Assembly (NCBI RefSeq): GCF_014395975.1
Contig: NZ_CP060714.1
Coordinates: 2,976,001-3,040,000 of the forward strand
Direction: 5' to 3'
DNA: 64,000 nucleotides
From: Diaphorobacter ruginosibacter
Lineage (GTDB): Bacteria > Pseudomonadota > Gammaproteobacteria > Burkholderiales > Burkholderiaceae_C
Position 1 is the first letter of the stretch. Each line of letters starts with the position of its first letter. The notes beneath the pieces are model-generated. The model made no database searches and was not told the DNA's origin. It saw nothing but the letters and a program-made list of their open reading frames with translations. Below, one piece after another: positions 42,855 to 51,759 of the stretch. Both the position numbers and the translations under genes were made by a program.

Positions 42855-44239
42855 TCAGGCGGGCTGTGCCTGTGCGCCGTCCATGCCTGCGTGATCGGTA
42901 CGCCCGGCGCGTGCCGCGGCCCGCTCCTCATTCGCCACGCGGGTGGCTACGCGGCCCATATCGGCCTCATAGGTGCGCGACGCCTTCCAGAAACAGGCAG
43001 CGCTGAGCAATCCCAGAGCCGGCAGGGTCGCCAGCGCGGCATTCAGTCCCCAGTAGTCGGAAATCACCCCTCCGGCCAGCGGCCCGATCGCCAGGCCCAG
43101 CAGGTTCTGGAACAGTGCGAGCACGGCGCTGCCCGTGGCGCGCAGGCTGGGATGGGTCACGTTGAGGACCGAACTGGTCACCACGCCCACCGTGCAGGTC
43201 ATGAGAAAGCAGCCAAGCAGGATCAGGGCGTACTGCGTGCCCACCACCAGGGGCGCCATGAATGCCGTGGAGAACACGACGAAGGTCAGCACCGTGACCG
43301 CGCACATCAGCAGCAGCTTGTTGCGCGGCGTGCGCAGGCTCACGCGATCGGCCATCCAGCCCCAGAACAGGGCTCCGGCTGCGCAGCACAGCACGCCGAG
43401 CGCCGCATGCCGTGCGGCCTGCGCCGCGTCCATGCCCTGGTATCGGTTGAAATAGCTCGGCATCCAGGCCCAGAGCGTGGACACCACGATGAGCTGCAGC
43501 GCACCGGCGCAGCAGATCCAGATCAATGTCGGGCCCTGGGTCAGCGATTCGTACAAGGTGCGCAGCAACGGCCCGGGATGCCCACCCGCACGGCCGCCGG
43601 CCTTCTTCGGGGCGGAGGGCGCACGCGTGGTCTTGTAGTCGGGAACGAAGATGAAGAGCAGCGCCAGCACCATTCCTGGAATGCCCACCGCGCCGAAGGC
43701 AGCACGCCAGCCCCAGTGCTCCGCGATGAAGCCCCCAGCACCACGCCGAGAACGGCACCCAGCGCCGAAGCGGCGAAAAACGCCCCCAGCAGCGTCGAAT
43801 GAAAGCGCTTGGGGAACAGGCCGTTGACGAGCGCCGCGCCGACCGCGCCATAGCCGGTCTCGCCGAGGCCCACCACGGCGCGGGCCGCGAACAGCTGTGC
43901 ATAGTTGCCCGCGAACATGCAGGCGATGGTGGCGCCGCTCCAAATGGCGGCCATGGCCACGACACTCTTCACACGCCCGAGGCGGTCGGCCAGCATCGCC
44001 ACCGGCAGGCTGCCCAGCGCCACGACCACGGAGATCACCGAGACCAGCGCGCCAAGCTGTTTGTCCGACAGGTGCCACTCCTCCTTCAGATGGGGAAACA
44101 GCGACACGACGATCTGACGGTCGATGTAATCGGAGAGCATCAGCAGGAAGATCATGGCGAACGCAAACCACGCCCGCCTGGGGGATACGGGAAACTCATT
44201 TCCCGCGCTTGCTCGATGATTGATTGCGGCGCTTGTCAC
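42855..44239 (-). pseudogene. MFS transporter, frameshifted paralogue
   Basis: Two reading frames together encode a complete MFS transporter of about 460 residues. The first, from a GTG at 44239 with AGGAG before it, runs through 'GRVKSVVAMAAIWSGATIAC' to 'AVLGVVLG'. The second resumes at 'FIAEHWGWRAAFGAVG' and runs to 42855. The intact paralogue at 34428 reads 'VVLGGVIAEHWGWRAAFG' across this point, so one G is missing in the G5 run (C5 at 43732-43736). The break is either a recent mutation or a homopolymer sequencing error. If the latter, this is the transporter of the downstream catabolic cluster. Confidence 0.85.
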
Positions 44240-44331
44240 CCGTCGTCTCCTGCTCGTTTGCAATGAAATTGCCTGATCGAACTATAGAAACCGGGTTGGC
44301 TTGAATTTCTCTATTCGCGCCAGATTTTTTT

Positions 44332-44350
44332 CCATGAGCGCCACTCATGG
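44332..44350. promoter_or_regulatory. Perfect dyad upstream of the MFS/catabolic operon
   Basis: CCATGAG-CGCCA-CTCATGG is a perfect 7-base inverted repeat, flanked by T and A runs, about 95 bases upstream of the MFS start. It may be an operator for the operon or part of the end of the AraC transcript. Confidence 0.35.
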
Positions 44351-44363
44351 AAAACACTTAAGC

Positions 44364-44380
44364 GGGCGCCCTGGGGCGCC
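44364..44380 (-). terminator. GC hairpin after the second AraC gene
   Basis: GGCGCCC / GGGCGCC pair (44365-44371 and 44374-44380) about 32 bases past the AraC stop. On the minus strand a TGTTTT tract follows after a short spacer, so this may be its terminator. Confidence 0.4.
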
Positions 44381-44411
44381 AAATCATTGAATCAGAAGAG
44401 GAAAGCGGGCA

Positions 44412-45413
44412 TCAGGCCAGATGCGTCTGCCGCCACTGGCGCGGGCTCGTGCCGAAGTTCGCCTGAAACCACCGGGTGAACGAGGCCTGGCGCGAATAGC
44501 CGGTGAGCGACGCCACCTGGCCGATCGAATAGCGGCTGTTGTTCATGTAGCGCAGCACCAGGTTCTTGCGCACGGTGTCGAGCAGTTCCGAAAAGCTGGT
44601 GCCGTTGTGGTCCAGTTGGCGCTGGAGCGTGCGCGTGCTCAGGTGCATCTGCTCGGCCACTCGCTCGATGCAGGCCTGCTCGAGCGGCATCAGAAGATAG
44701 ATGTTCTTGCGCACTTCCTGCAGCAGCGCGTTCTCGCCGAAGGCCCGCATCGGCATGAGGATGTTCTCGGCGTAGCGCACCAGTTCGGGATCGGCCGCCG
44801 GATTGGGTGCGGCCATGTCGACGTGGCGCAGGACCATGCCGTTGAACTCGCTGTTGAAGGTGACCGGGCACCCGAAAAACTGCTTGTGCTGGTATTGCTC
44901 CTGAGGCGCGGGATGCATGAAGCGCACCTCCTTCGGGGCCCAGGCGGTTCCCAGGACCGACTGGCAGGTGCGCAGCATCACTCCCGCAACCAGCTCGCAG
45001 GCCTGGCGCTGCGGAATCTGCGAGTCGATCAGCAGTTCGAAGCGCAGCACGCTGAGCTCGCCCGATTCCTCCAGCGATATCGCCGTGGCATCGTTGAGCA
45101 GCTTGCGGTACTGGATGGCGCTCTGCCACATGTCGCGCAGGCTGGGCTTGTGTCGCATGAGCACGCCCAGGATGCCGAAGTCGAGCGTCTGCCGGTGATG
45201 CGCCATCTGGATCCCGAAGGCCGCGCAGGACGACGCCTCGGCGGCCAGTTCCAGCACCTTGCAGAGCGTCTCTCCCGAGATGTGCCGATCCGAGTCGACC
45301 AGCGCGCTCGCATCCAGCCCGACCTGCCTGAGCAGCGCATGGGAGTTGACGCCATGCTGATGGCAGACATGCAAGAACCCGTTCAGCGTGACAGCCCTGA
45401 CCAATGTATCCAT
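44412..45413 (-). CDS. AraC-family transcriptional regulator (OruR-like), paralogue 2
   Basis: A 333-residue regulator with an OruR-type N-terminal domain ('HHRQTLDFGILGVLMRHKPS') and a C-terminal AraC DNA-binding domain ('CIERVAEQMHLSTRTLQRQL', 'YSIGQVASLTGYSRQASFTR'). The ATG at 45413 is preferred over a TTG 15 bases upstream. It is divergent from a Bug receptor and upstream of the MFS-QOR-TauD-ligase run on its own strand, so it may control either or both. Same architecture as the copy at 28749. Confidence 0.9.
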   Translation of the reverse strand: MDTLVRAVTLNGFLHVCHQHGVNSHALLRQVGLDASALVDSDRHISGETLCKVLELAAEASSCAAFGIQMAHHRQTLDFGILGVLMRHKPSLRDMWQSAIQYRKLLNDATAISLEESGELSVLRFELLIDSQIPQRQACELVAGVMLRTCQSVLGTAWAPKEVRFMHPAPQEQYQHKQFFGCPVTFNSEFNGMVLRHVDMAAPNPAADPELVRYAENILMPMRAFGENALLQEVRKNIYLLMPLEQACIERVAEQMHLSTRTLQRQLDHNGTSFSELLDTVRKNLVLRYMNNSRYSIGQVASLTGYSRQASFTRWFQANFGTSPRQWRQTHLA

Positions 45414-45491
45414 AACGCGCAACCCCAAAGACGACTCAAAGTTTTCTCGACTTCACACTGATTTCGATCAGGGTTTATAGCGCCCATCGTC

Positions 45492-45521
45492 AAAAGAGAA
45501 GTAAATGACATGAAAAGAGAA
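45492..45521. promoter_or_regulatory. Direct repeat AAAAGAGAA, candidate AraC operator
   Basis: AAAAGAGAA occurs at 45492-45500 and 45513-45521, a 21-base period, between the divergent AraC and Bug genes. The period equals that of the repeat at 29734-29764, although the sequence differs. The motif is A-rich and could arise by chance. Confidence 0.35.
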
Positions 45522-45603
45522 AAACAAACTCTATCTTTTTTCTACATTGGAGTGGAAAACAATGCTGCAAATCGCGGCAGACCCCTGAACAGGAGACATC
45601 CCC

Positions 45604-46623
45604 ATGAACACCGAATACAGCAGCCTTCCCCGCCGCAGCCTGCTGCGCGCCGCATCCGCCATGGCACTCGGCAGTACCGTGCCCGGCCTGGCCTTCTCGC
45701 AGGCCAAGGGTGACACGGCACAGGCCCAGTGGCCGGACAAGCCCGTGCACATCTATGTGGCGGGGCCTGCCGGGGGATCGGCCGACGTGGTGGCGCGCGC
45801 ACTGAGCGACCAGATCAATCGCACGGCAAAGCAGCCTTTCATCGTCGAGCCCAAGCCGGGCGCCGCTGGCGTGATCGCGGTGAACGACCTGCTGCAGGCA
45901 CCGGTCGATCCGTACACGCTGATGGTCGGGGTGAGCTCGATCGTGAGCGAGATTCCGCACATCGTGAAGATGCGCCACGACACCCGCAAGGCCATCATGC
46001 CGCTGGCCGAACTCGCGCGCGGCGGCATCGTGCTGGTGGCAGCGCCCGACCTGCCCGTGAAGAGCCTCAAGGACGTGATCGCGCTGAGCAAATCCAGCAA
46101 ACAAGGCCTGAGCTATGCCTCGTACAGTCCCGGCACGATGTCCCACGTGGCCGGGCTCATCCTGGGCCAGGCGTCCGGGGCCAGGCTGGAACATGTCGCA
46201 TACAAGGGATCAACGGCGGGCCTCAATGACGTGATGGGAAGCCACATCCCGCTGATGTTCGACGGCCTGGCGACATCGCTGCCCTTCATCCAGTCGGGCA
46301 AGATCCGGGCCATCGCGATCACGTCACCCCAGCGCTCGCCGTTGCTGCCTGACGTGCCGACCTTCCAGGAACTGGGCTTCCCGCAGCTCACCTACACCGG
46401 CTGGATGGGGCTGTGGTGCAACAGTGCCCTGCCCGCCGAAAAACAGCTGATGATCCAGAAGCTCGTGCACCAGGCCATGGATGCACCCGCCTTCAAGACG
46501 GTGCTTGGCAATGCGGGCTTCGAGTCCGGAACGCACCGCGACTCCCCCAGTCTGCGCACCGAACTGCTTGCCGACTACGACCGCGTGGGCAAGGTGCTGC
46601 AGGGCGTGGATGTGAGGATTTGA
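45604..46623 (+). CDS. Bug-family extracytoplasmic solute receptor 2
   Basis: Periplasmic TctC/Bug receptor of 339 residues. The signal region has twin Arg (PRRSLLRAASAMALGSTVPG). 'WPDKPVHIYVAGPAGGSADVVAR' and 'KPGAAGVIAVNDLLQ' are Bug hallmarks, and 'SYASYSPGTMSHVAGLIL' closely parallels the receptor at 31020. No TctAB genes are present. Ligand unknown, likely a carboxylate. AGGAGA lies seven bases before the start. Confidence 0.93.
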   Translation: MNTEYSSLPRRSLLRAASAMALGSTVPGLAFSQAKGDTAQAQWPDKPVHIYVAGPAGGSADVVARALSDQINRTAKQPFIVEPKPGAAGVIAVNDLLQAPVDPYTLMVGVSSIVSEIPHIVKMRHDTRKAIMPLAELARGGIVLVAAPDLPVKSLKDVIALSKSSKQGLSYASYSPGTMSHVAGLILGQASGARLEHVAYKGSTAGLNDVMGSHIPLMFDGLATSLPFIQSGKIRAIAITSPQRSPLLPDVPTFQELGFPQLTYTGWMGLWCNSALPAEKQLMIQKLVHQAMDAPAFKTVLGNAGFESGTHRDSPSLRTELLADYDRVGKVLQGVDVRI

Positions 46624-46700
46624 GAGCGGCCGGAGCGATCACCGCCCGAGGCCGCGCCTGCGGACACGCCCGTGGGCCCGTGGAGATCGCGGGCACGTTC

Positions 46701-47114
46701 TCAATGCTCGTACACGCGCTCCCAGCTGGTGAATCCCTTCACCTCGATCGGGTTGCCGCAGGGATCGCGGAAGAACATCGTCCACTGCTCGCCCGGCTCG
46801 CCCTCGAAGCGCACCTGGGGCTCGAGGACGAACTGCGTGCCGGCCGCCTTCAGGCGCTCGGCCAGCGCCAGCCAGTCCGGCTTGAGCAGCACCAGCCCGA
46901 GGTGCGGCATCGGCACCATGTGATTGCCGACGCGGCCGGTATTGGTCACGGGAAAAGGCTCGCCCAGGTGCAGCGAGATCTGGTGCCCGAAGAAATTGAA
47001 ATCCACCCATGTCTCCGTGCTGCGGCCTTCGGCACAGCCCAGAACATCGCGATAGAACTTGCGCGCCTCTTCGAGATCGGTGACGTGATAAGCGAGATGA
47101 AAAAGACTTTGCAT
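46701..47114 (-). CDS. VOC-superfamily glyoxalase-like protein
   Basis: Single-domain VOC protein of 137 residues ('MQSLFHLAYHVTDLEEARKF' to 'MFFRDPCGNPIEVKGF'). Metal-ligand candidates are H11 or so in the first strand, the histidine of 'VPMPHLGLVL' and the glutamate in 'GNPIEVKGF', consistent with an active vicinal-oxygen-chelate site. Many relatives are annotated as extradiol dioxygenase or glyoxalase; the substrate is not deducible. It converges on the Bug gene. The ATG at 47114 is preferred to an upstream GTG. Confidence 0.85.
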   Translation of the reverse strand: MQSLFHLAYHVTDLEEARKFYRDVLGCAEGRSTETWVDFNFFGHQISLHLGEPFPVTNTGRVGNHMVPMPHLGLVLLKPDWLALAERLKAAGTQFVLEPQVRFEGEPGEQWTMFFRDPCGNPIEVKGFTSWERVYEH

Positions 47115-47211
47115 GGGGGGCGAAGATAACACCGAAATCCCGGTTCACCCGCATGGGAGCATGGAATCCGGCACAGGGAATCTGCCCGTGTCGGCCTGGG
47201 CGGGGACCGCA

Positions 47212-48351
47212 TCACCGCCTGAACTGGCCGCTTGCGTCGATGATCGACAGCTCCACGAAACTCAGCCCGGTGCGGTCGTTCGGGCCGTAGCCCAGTTCGA
47301 GCCCGCCCAGGTCGAAGTGGTTCATGCCGGCCAATGCCGCCACCACCTTCTCGCGCGTGGGCTTGGGGCCGGCGCGGCGCAGGCCCTCCACCAGCACCTT
47401 GGCCGATGCGAAACCCTCCATGGCCGAGGGCGACAAGGTCACATTGCTGTCGGCCTTCGCCAGCGCGGCGGCCTCACGGTTCATGGCATAGCTCATCGAG
47501 CGCTCGCTCGGGAACACCTGGGTCACGATCACGCCCCGCACGGCATCGCCCAGCTGCTTGGTGAAGCCCGACGAAGCGTTGTTGGACACGGTGATCACCT
47601 GCATCGCAGAACCGGCCTTGCGCAGGGCCTTGACGCCATCGCTCACCGCCACGCTGGAGCCGATCCAGATGACGGCCTGGGTCTCGGCCTCCAGCAGTTG
47701 CGGAACGATGGCGGCATAGTCAGGCTTGCTGCGATCGGCCTTGACGACGGCGGCGGGCTTCATGCCGGCCTTGTTGAACCCTTTCATCGCGCCGGCCAGA
47801 CAGTCCTCACCGAAGCTGTCGTCCACATGCACGACCGCGATGCGGCTCAGGTTGAGCAGTTTCAGGTGCTCGACGGCCTTCTCGGTTTCGGCCTGATAGC
47901 TCGGCCGCACATTGAACACCAGCGGATTGACCGGCTGATGAAAGATCATGGCGCCCGTGGACGGCGCCACCAATGCAACGCCATGCCTGGCCAGGTGCGG
48001 CAGGATGGCCTCCGTATGCGGAGTGGCGCGGCTCATGAACAGCGCGACCACGTTGTCCTGCTCGATCAGGCGACGGGCGTTTTCGCCGGCCTGCTTCGGT
48101 TCGAACTTGTCATCGAGCGTGATCAGGCGGATCTTCTCCCCATGCACCCCTCCCTTGGCATTGATGCTGTTCAGATACAGGTTCACGCCCACCAAGGTTT
48201 CACCCACGCTGGCCGCCACGGGCCCCGTCACGGCCGTGGTCTGGCCGATCAGGATGTCGGCCTGCGCCGCCGATGCCATGCCCAGCCCAGAACACAGGGC
48301 AGCCACGGCACGCAGTTGCCGGCAGGCAAACGATAGGGAATTCAATGTCAT
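47212..48351 (-). CDS. ABC-type branched-chain amino acid/amide substrate-binding protein
   Basis: Periplasmic LivJ-type binding protein (379 residues). The signal peptide ends GMASAAQA-DILIGQ, after which 'TTAVTGPVAASVGETLVGVN' and 'INAKGGVHGEKIRLITLDD' are family signatures. 'VGGLELGYGPNDRTGLSFVEL' is typical of members near aromatic degradation genes. No LivHMGF transport genes are adjacent, so it is another orphan receptor. GGAGGAG precedes the ATG at 48351. Confidence 0.9.
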   Translation of the reverse strand: MTLNSLSFACRQLRAVAALCSGLGMASAAQADILIGQTTAVTGPVAASVGETLVGVNLYLNSINAKGGVHGEKIRLITLDDKFEPKQAGENARRLIEQDNVVALFMSRATPHTEAILPHLARHGVALVAPSTGAMIFHQPVNPLVFNVRPSYQAETEKAVEHLKLLNLSRIAVVHVDDSFGEDCLAGAMKGFNKAGMKPAAVVKADRSKPDYAAIVPQLLEAETQAVIWIGSSVAVSDGVKALRKAGSAMQVITVSNNASSGFTKQLGDAVRGVIVTQVFPSERSMSYAMNREAAALAKADSNVTLSPSAMEGFASAKVLVEGLRRAGPKPTREKVVAALAGMNHFDLGGLELGYGPNDRTGLSFVELSIIDASGQFRR

Positions 48352-48539
48352 GTCTCCTCCTGCAAATGACTTTGTCAATGACGACAGTGTCCGCAGTCTA
48401 GCGACATATGAAGCAAATATTCACACTTCGGATGAGCAGAAGGGGTATCGCTTTCACGAGTGGGGCTCAAATGCCAAGGTGATTGATATGAGTCAATCAG
48501 GGAGCCCCTGCAAAGCCATCATCCCAGCCAATGAATGTC

Positions 48540-48827
48540 TCATTTCCTTGCTTCAGGCGCCAATTGGATGACGCCCAGCTCTGACTTGGCCCGGCGGCGC
48601 GCGGGCCTGAACCAATACACCCACAGGCCCCTCATCCAGGCCAGCGCATACAGCACATTCATGGCGAAGAGGCCCCAATCCTCCGCGGACCATGAGGTAT
48701 AGAACCAGAGCGGCTGCCCCAGCAGCCCGAAGATGCAGGCCCAACGGCGAACCACGTCGCTGCGGGACTGCGACGTCCATACAGCCAGGATTCCGAGGAT
48801 GGCGATAGCGATCTGATCAGTTTGCAT
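48540..48827 (-). CDS. Small membrane protein of unknown function
   Basis: A 95-residue protein with three probable membrane segments ('AIAILGILAVW', 'RWACIFGLLGQPLWFYTSW', 'WGLFAMNVLYALAWMRGLWVYW') and a basic C-terminus. It is tryptophan-rich and looks like a genuine membrane protein, but I do not recognise a named family. It stands alone between the binding protein and OmpW genes, with a palindrome 20 bases upstream. Confidence 0.6.
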   Translation of the reverse strand: MQTDQIAIAILGILAVWTSQSRSDVVRRWACIFGLLGQPLWFYTSWSAEDWGLFAMNVLYALAWMRGLWVYWFRPARRRAKSELGVIQLAPEARK

Positions 48828-48846
48828 GGGTATTGGTCAATAACAC

Positions 48847-48858
48847 TGTATTAATACA
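48847..48858. promoter_or_regulatory. Palindrome TGTATTAATACA
   Basis: A perfect 12-base palindrome, within a longer imperfect dyad ACTGT...ACAGT, located 20 bases upstream of the small membrane protein start. The position suits an operator or promoter element. Confidence 0.35.
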
Positions 48859-49072
48859 CAGTATATGACATGCCATCCCGTCGCGCACACAGGCGGGGCC
48901 GCTCTGCGCCACCCCAGCACAACGAGTCAATGCACTGGGCCCTGCCATCGGCTTCTTCGGCCCCAAGCATCATCCTCCCCTCGTCTACATGCATGTCTAC
49001 AAGGAGTTCGGGGCGCGCAATCGCGTACAGGGCACGCAAGCGGCAATCAGGGCTTCCTGGGTGTGTCTAGAC

Positions 49073-49780
49073 TCAGAAACGATAGCCCAGCGTCAGAGCA
49101 AAGACATCGGGCTCCGTACGCACCTTGACCCTGCGCGTGATCTCCCCCACGCCCGGCGTTTGTGTGGTGGCCTTTGCGGTCGTCCGGATCCAGTAACGGT
49201 TATATGAAAGATCCACAAACCAGTTGCGATCAAACGACCATGAGGCCCCTACCTTGATCACCGGCCCAAGCGATGGCGAGAAATGCACGCGGGTGGAGGT
49301 GCCGCCGAATGCGGAGTTATAGACGTCGTTTCCAACGCCATCCGTGAAGAAGGTGTAGTGCACCCCTGCACCTGCATGCAAGGTCAGCGATGGCGTGGGC
49401 TCCCAGTTGTAGTGACCAAGCACGGCCGGAAACCATGCACGCACGGAACCGATTTCGCCCAGCGGCGCGGCGGTTCCCGCCCCTTTCATGGTCACGATCG
49501 GCGGTACACCGCCCTGCACGGTGACAGACCACGGACCACCAAGGCGTCGCTCGTAGAGGAATGCCAGGGCACCCCGATCCTTGACGTCGGCCTGCGCCCC
49601 CTCCGGCGTGGTGCCGGGTGGCCCACTCAGGTATCCGGAATTCGTATGGAACCTCACGGAGGCCACGCCCAACTGCACGGAATTGAGCAGCGGCTCCGCA
49701 CCCACTGCTGCCGTACTCGCCACCGATCCCAGCAAGACGGCCCCGCAGACCGCCTTTGAATCATACTTGAACGTCCACAT
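49073..49780 (-). CDS. OmpW-family outer-membrane protein
   Basis: Eight-stranded beta-barrel of 235 residues. It has a signal peptide (cut near VGAEP), 'SVQLGVASVRFHTNSGYLSG' at the start of the barrel, 'LGHYNWEPTPSLTLHAGAGVHYT' in the middle and the terminal 'FALTLGYRF', ending in phenylalanine. OmpW and AlkL relatives form lateral channels for small hydrophobic molecules. It lies next to an aromatic-type catabolic run on the same strand, which suggests uptake of its substrate. Confidence 0.9.
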   Translation of the reverse strand: MWTFKYDSKAVCGAVLLGSVASTAAVGAEPLLNSVQLGVASVRFHTNSGYLSGPPGTTPEGAQADVKDRGALAFLYERRLGGPWSVTVQGGVPPIVTMKGAGTAAPLGEIGSVRAWFPAVLGHYNWEPTPSLTLHAGAGVHYTFFTDGVGNDVYNSAFGGTSTRVHFSPSLGPVIKVGASWSFDRNWFVDLSYNRYWIRTTAKATTQTPGVGEITRRVKVRTEPDVFALTLGYRF

Positions 49781-49906
49781 GCTTTGTCTCCTTTTTTAAG
49801 CGACACTCGTCCTCCACCGGTAGCCCGTGAAGCCCGATCCGGTGTCCGACATCATCAAAATGGGGGAAGCCCGCCGCGACTCGGCTCCAGCGCAGGGGCA
49901 GGCGGC

Positions 49907-50836
49907 CTACAGCCGGGTCTTGTCGCGGCCCTTGAGCCCGAGCATCTGCCGAGCCTCGGCAGGCGTGGCGATTTCCATGCCCAAGGTCTCAAGCACGCTG
50001 CGGATCAATCGCACCTGTTCGGCGTTTGACGTTGCGAGCTTGCCGGCTCCCACTGAGAGGGAATCCTCCAGCCCGACGCGCACGTTGCCGCCCATCAGCG
50101 CTGCCTGGGTGATCAACGGCATTTGGTGGCGCCCCGCGCCCAGCACGCTCCATTGGTACTGGTCGCCGAAGAGCTTGTCAGCCATGCGTTTCATGTGCAC
50201 CAGGTTCTCCGGGTCGGGTCCAATGCCGCCGAGGACCCCCAGCACGAACTGCAGGAAGATCGGCCCTTGCACCAGGCCGCGATCCACGAAGTGCTTGAGG
50301 TTGTACAGATGCCCCACCTCATAGCACTCGAACTCGAAGCGCGTTCCATTCCCATGGCCCAGGCGCTCGAAGATCTGCTCGATATCGGCGAAGGTATTGC
50401 GGAAGATGCTGCTCCTCGTGCCCTCGATGTAGTCGCGCTCCCAGTCATGGCGGAACTCCTTCATCTTCTCCAGTGCCGGGAAGATGGCAAAGTTCATCGA
50501 GCCCATGTTGCAGGAGGCCATCTCGGCCGACACATCGAGGGCGCCAGCCATGCGCTGCTCCAGCGTCATGGTGATGGAGCCGCCCGTGGTGATGTTGATC
50601 ACCGCATCGGTGGCGGCATGGATGCGCGGCAGAAACTGCCGGTAAATCGCGGGATCGAACGCGGGGCGTCCATCCTTCGGGTCACGGGCGTGCAAATGTA
50701 GGATGGAGGCTCCAGCTTGCGCTGCCTCTATCGCCTGTTCAGCGATCTCGTCGGGCGTGAGCGGCAGATGCGGCGACATGCTCGGCGTGTGGATGGAGCC
50801 GGTGACGGCGCAGGTGATGATGACTTTGCGTGCCAT
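49907..50836 (-). CDS. BKACE family (DUF849) beta-keto acid cleavage enzyme, paralogue 3
   Basis: TIM-barrel enzyme of 309 residues. Likely zinc ligands are H47 and H49 in 'HLHARDP', with R253, E257 and D258 in 'RVGLEDSLS'. It is close to the copy at 33381; both share 'TPSMSPHLP', 'NMGSMNF' and 'HDWERxYxEG'. The ATG at 50836 has GGAGAT upstream. It is the last gene of a run with FAH hydrolase, extradiol-type dioxygenase and flavin monooxygenase, so its beta-keto acid may come from ring cleavage. Confidence 0.9.
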   Translation of the reverse strand: MARKVIITCAVTGSIHTPSMSPHLPLTPDEIAEQAIEAAQAGASILHLHARDPKDGRPAFDPAIYRQFLPRIHAATDAVINITTGGSITMTLEQRMAGALDVSAEMASCNMGSMNFAIFPALEKMKEFRHDWERDYIEGTRSSIFRNTFADIEQIFERLGHGNGTRFEFECYEVGHLYNLKHFVDRGLVQGPIFLQFVLGVLGGIGPDPENLVHMKRMADKLFGDQYQWSVLGAGRHQMPLITQAALMGGNVRVGLEDSLSVGAGKLATSNAEQVRLIRSVLETLGMEIATPAEARQMLGLKGRDKTRL

Positions 50837-50849
50837 GGTGGGATCTCCT

Positions 50850-51719
50850 TCAGGCAGGCTCGGCAACGACCACGTTCTCGATGTGACCGATGCCGTCGAT
50901 CTCCACACGCATCACGTCGCCCAGCTTGCGGAACTGTGGTGGCTTGAGCGCCACGCCCACACCGGACGGCGTGCCTGTGGCGAGAACGTCGCCGGGCTCC
51001 AGCGTCATCACAGTGGACAGATGCGCAATCTGCTCCCAGATGTTGTAGATCAACTCGCCGGTGTTGACCTCCTGGCGCACTTCGCCGTTGACCAGCATGC
51101 GCATGTTCAGATTGTGCGGATCGGGCACTTCGTCTGCTGTCACGATCCAGGGGCCGAAGGGGCCATGCGTGTTGAAGCTCTTACCCAGGGTCATGGTGGG
51201 CGAGGCCATCTGCCAGTCGCGCACCGACACATCGTTGATGACCACGTAGCCAGCGACGACCGAGGGCGCATCGGCCACGCTGACATGGCGGCAGCGGCGG
51301 CCGATGATCACGCCGAGTTCGGCTTCGTAGTCTACCTTGTCCGATGCGCGGGGCAGGTGGACCGGATCGAATGGGCCGTTGACGCAAGAGACCTGCTTGT
51401 TGAACCAGATCTGGGTGTTGGGCACCTGCATGCCGGCATCCAGGGCCTCTTGCTTGTGCTTGGTGTAGTTCATGCCGATGGCCAGGAACTTCTCCGGATT
51501 GGGAACCGGCGCCTGCAGTCGCACGTCGGCCAGCGGCCAGCTGACGGAATTTTCCAATTTCAACGCACGCACACGCTCCAGCGCGACCGGCCCGGCCTGC
51601 AGCAACTCGCGCATGGTTCGCGGCAGCGCAGCGTCACTTGCGGGCAGGTCGATCACCTGGTTATCGACCACCTTGCCGATGGAGTTATGGCCGCGACATT
51701 CGAAAGTAATGAGTTTCAT
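50850..51719 (-). CDS. Fumarylacetoacetate hydrolase (FAH) family protein
   Basis: FAH-fold enzyme of 289 residues. The divalent metal ligands are E132, E134 and D163 ('YEAELGVIIG' and 'VINDVSVRDWQ'). 'GKSFNTHGPFGPWIV' and 'PGDVLATGTPSGVG' are universal. Family members hydrolyse C-C bonds of acylpyruvates, or decarboxylate or hydrate meta-cleavage products. In this operon it would act on the product of the dioxygenase. It sits 13 bases before the BKACE gene. Confidence 0.93.
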   Translation of the reverse strand: MKLITFECRGHNSIGKVVDNQVIDLPASDAALPRTMRELLQAGPVALERVRALKLENSVSWPLADVRLQAPVPNPEKFLAIGMNYTKHKQEALDAGMQVPNTQIWFNKQVSCVNGPFDPVHLPRASDKVDYEAELGVIIGRRCRHVSVADAPSVVAGYVVINDVSVRDWQMASPTMTLGKSFNTHGPFGPWIVTADEVPDPHNLNMRMLVNGEVRQEVNTGELIYNIWEQIAHLSTVMTLEPGDVLATGTPSGVGVALKPPQFRKLGDVMRVEIDGIGHIENVVVAEPA

Positions 51720-51759
51720 GGAATTCCTTTGGTATTTTTACAAAGCAGATAACGCAGCT

